Positions 48,779 to 50,325 of a stretch of 50,325 nucleotides of DNA are shown here, one piece after another (position 1 is the stretch's first letter; every line of letters starts with the position of its first letter). Origin of the DNA: a virus. The stretch spans positions 1-50,325 of the IMG/VR virus record IMGVR_UViG_3300021142_001757. One strand, 5' to 3'. The position numbers and the translations under genes are program-made. The notes under the pieces are model-generated. The model saw only the letters and a program-made list of their open reading frames with translations. It did not search any database and was not told the origin of the DNA.

Positions 48779-50161
48779 ATGCTTACTGGCAGCGGCAGAC
48801 AAATACTACCTGTTACCAGTGATAGTTCAGCATTTTATGTTGCACTACAACCGAAGAACAGTGGTACAACAAGTTATGACTATGTTGGAACTGGTTTAAC
48901 CTATACTGCTAGTACTGGTGTACTAGCAGTTGCTGGCACCGTAAGTGCAACTACATTTACATATGCTAACGGAACTGTATTCAGTGGTGGCGGTGGTGGC
49001 AGTTCAGCACAAGGTGCTACTGGTCAAATACAGTATAATAATGGCGGTGTACTAGGTGCTTCTACCTTGTACTATTATAGCGGCAATACAAATCTTGTTG
49101 CAACAGGCAATATATCAGTTGTTGGCAATATTATAATCAGTAATACTAATACTAGCACATCGACTACTAGTGGTGCACTACAAGTAAGTGGTGGTGTAGG
49201 TATTGGGGGTAATCTATATGTTGGTGGTAATCTAAGTATCGCAGGCAATACTACCTTTGTCAATACACAGACTATTACCACAACTGACACTATTGCTGCA
49301 CCTGCTATTAACGCTGGTACAATTGGTAATAGCGGTGCTAATTTTGCTGGTTCAAGTGCGACATTTACTGGTTTTACTCAATTAGGTGGTCCATCAAATA
49401 TTTTAAGTGCCAATACTCAAATAACAGGAAATCTTATAGTTGGTGGAAATGGCAGCAACGCTGATCCACAATTTAGTGGAACTGTTGGTGCAAGAATGGC
49501 AATTGTTGGAAATAGTGCACAGGGAACTGGAACAGCACTTGCTATTGCATATGCAAATGCTACTTCAACAGTTTTAGCATTTGCAATTAATCCTCAACCA
49601 AATCAAAGTTGGATTATGTATGATCGTGTTGGCAACGTTTGGAATGCAGGACTAACACAATCAAGCGGTAATGTTCTGCCAGCAAGTAATGCTACAATTA
49701 ATTTGGGTAGCGTTGGCGCTTATTGGAACAACGTTTATGGAGTAACATTTACTGGAACATCAACTACAGCAAAATACGCCGACTTGGCCGAAATGTATCA
49801 TGCAGATGATTATTATACGCCTGGAACCGTCATGGTATTTGGTGGTGTTCTTGATGTTACTGTATCAACTCAATCACACGATACTTCTGTTGCTGGTGTG
49901 GTTTCAACTAATCCTGCTTATCTTATGAATGATAATTTTGAACAAGATAACTGGGTTCCAGTAGCACTTACTGGTCGTGTTCCTTGTATGGTGCGTGGTC
50001 CTGTTGCAAAAGGAACATTACTTGTAAGCAGTGAAATCAAGGGTGTTGCTTGTGCAATGGATAAATCCTTATATGAACCAGGTTGTATAATCGGTAAGAG
50101 TATGGATATCATTAGCGATAACAGCATAAGAAAAATTGAAATAGCGGTAGGTAGATTTTAA
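48779..50161 (+). CDS. Tail-fibre protein with Peptidase_G2-like C-terminal domain (2)
   Basis: A 460-aa protein with AAGGAG before ATG. It starts LTGSGRQILPVTSDSSAFYV and then TSYDYVGTGLTYTASTGVLA, followed by QGATGQIQYNNGGVLGASTL and STSTTSGALQVSGGVGIGGN repeats. NATINLGSVGAYWNNVYGVT leads into a C-terminal domain (YADLAEMYHADDYYTPGTVM, VAGVVSTNPAYLMNDN, VALTGRVPCMVRGPVAKGTL) homologous to that of the 38460 gene, with a 30-base identical DNA run. It is expected to be a trimeric fibre whose C-terminal chaperone domain is released. Co-transcribed with the large structural gene upstream. Confidence 0.75.
   Translation: MLTGSGRQILPVTSDSSAFYVALQPKNSGTTSYDYVGTGLTYTASTGVLAVAGTVSATTFTYANGTVFSGGGGGSSAQGATGQIQYNNGGVLGASTLYYYSGNTNLVATGNISVVGNIIISNTNTSTSTTSGALQVSGGVGIGGNLYVGGNLSIAGNTTFVNTQTITTTDTIAAPAINAGTIGNSGANFAGSSATFTGFTQLGGPSNILSANTQITGNLIVGGNGSNADPQFSGTVGARMAIVGNSAQGTGTALAIAYANATSTVLAFAINPQPNQSWIMYDRVGNVWNAGLTQSSGNVLPASNATINLGSVGAYWNNVYGVTFTGTSTTAKYADLAEMYHADDYYTPGTVMVFGGVLDVTVSTQSHDTSVAGVVSTNPAYLMNDNFEQDNWVPVALTGRVPCMVRGPVAKGTLLVSSEIKGVACAMDKSLYEPGCIIGKSMDIISDNSIRKIEIAVGRF
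49901..49930 (+). repeat. 30-bp identical repeat in Peptidase_G2-like domains, copy 2
   Basis: Second copy of 39693-39722, in the fibre gene at 48779-50161. Confidence 0.9.
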
Positions 50162-50185
50162 GTTCTTTAAAACCAATTTTTTTAC

Positions 50186-50193
50186 TATAAATA
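50186..50193 (+). promoter_or_regulatory. T4-type late promoter box TATAAATA
   Basis: Exact octamer 17 bases before ATG 50211; the AAGGAAA site lies within the expected leader. Confidence 0.65.
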
Positions 50194-50210
50194 TTGTTAA
50201 GGAAATTAGC

Positions 50211-50325
50211 ATGCCACAGTTAAACGCACCCATTTATCGTAGAGACTATACAGGTGAAACCATTACACATGTTGAGAATGGTCAGCTAAAATCTTTATTT
50301 GTTACTCCTCGTGAATTTCCAAGTG
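50211..50325 (+). CDS. Unknown protein, 3' partial (runs off window)
   Basis: The first 38 codons are visible from ATG 50211, preceded by AAGGAAA and an exact late promoter. The protein begins PQLNAPIYRRDYTGETITH and continues NGQLKSLFVTPREFPS. There is too little to assign a family. The late promoter and position suggest another late structural or fibre gene. Confidence 0.55.
   Translation, partial: MPQLNAPIYRRDYTGETITHVENGQLKSLFVTPREFPS

Noticed and set aside
15584-50325. Diversity-generating retroelement acting on fibre genes
   Set aside because: No reverse transcriptase, accessory protein or template/variable repeat with adenine-specific differences was seen; repeats are spread over all codon positions.
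15584-50325. CRISPR-like or tandem noncoding repeats suggested by recurring short words
   Set aside because: All recurring words are in frame within coding sequence and reflect repeated fibre protein motifs.

Overview
This window is part of the genome of a tailed, contractile-tail (T4-type) bacteriophage. The evidence is a run of T4-like capsid genes in canonical order (portal gp20, a small gene, an acidic gp67-like core protein, protease gp21, scaffold gp22, major capsid gp23), a T4 gp26-like baseplate protein, and copies of the T4 late-promoter box (TATAAATA/CATAAATA) in front of most transcription units on both strands. The DNA is AT-rich. A DUF1127 gene, a family common in Alpha- and Gammaproteobacteria, suggests a proteobacterial, probably aquatic, host; this is an inference. 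No tRNA, CRISPR array, integrase or reverse transcriptase was seen.

Region 1 (1-5320, + strand) is accessory metabolism: the end of an SDR-family oxidoreductase, a 2OG-Fe(II) oxygenase-like protein, a complete NitT/TauT-type ABC importer (periplasmic binding protein, ATPase, permease), a second paralogous oxygenase, and a PP-loop/asparagine-synthase-like protein. The genes are tightly packed and often overlap. The importer has its own structured leader behind a perfect late promoter box, plus a sigma70-like promoter just before the first gene.

Region 2 (5321-5736) has no gene but holds about 300 bases with many nested hairpins, a candidate uncharacterised structured RNA, followed by short direct repeats and a hairpin between convergent genes.

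Region 3 (5737-15240) holds assembly genes. On the minus strand a gp26-like protein is followed by a small ORF in the -1 frame that lacks a good start codon and is joined to it by an A AAT TTT slippery heptamer. This predicts a programmed frameshift like that of the G/GT tail chaperones, next to the divergent tape-measure gene. Then come portal, core, protease, scaffold and capsid, closed by a strong terminator. A 53-aa DUF1127 gene lies antisense just after it.

Region 4 (15556-50325) is an almost continuous locus of about 34 kb encoding tail-fibre and adhesin-like proteins: very large repetitive fibres, three LamG-like proteins, Gly-rich tip adhesins (one split in frame), intramolecular-chaperone C-termini (S74-like and Peptidase_G2-like), a C1q/TNF-like tip, and small fibre-associated proteins. 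Sequence modules are shared among these genes, in places identical at DNA level, which indicates duplication and shuffling. A GIY-YIG homing endonuclease interrupts the locus on the minus strand under its own late promoter. The last gene runs off the window end.
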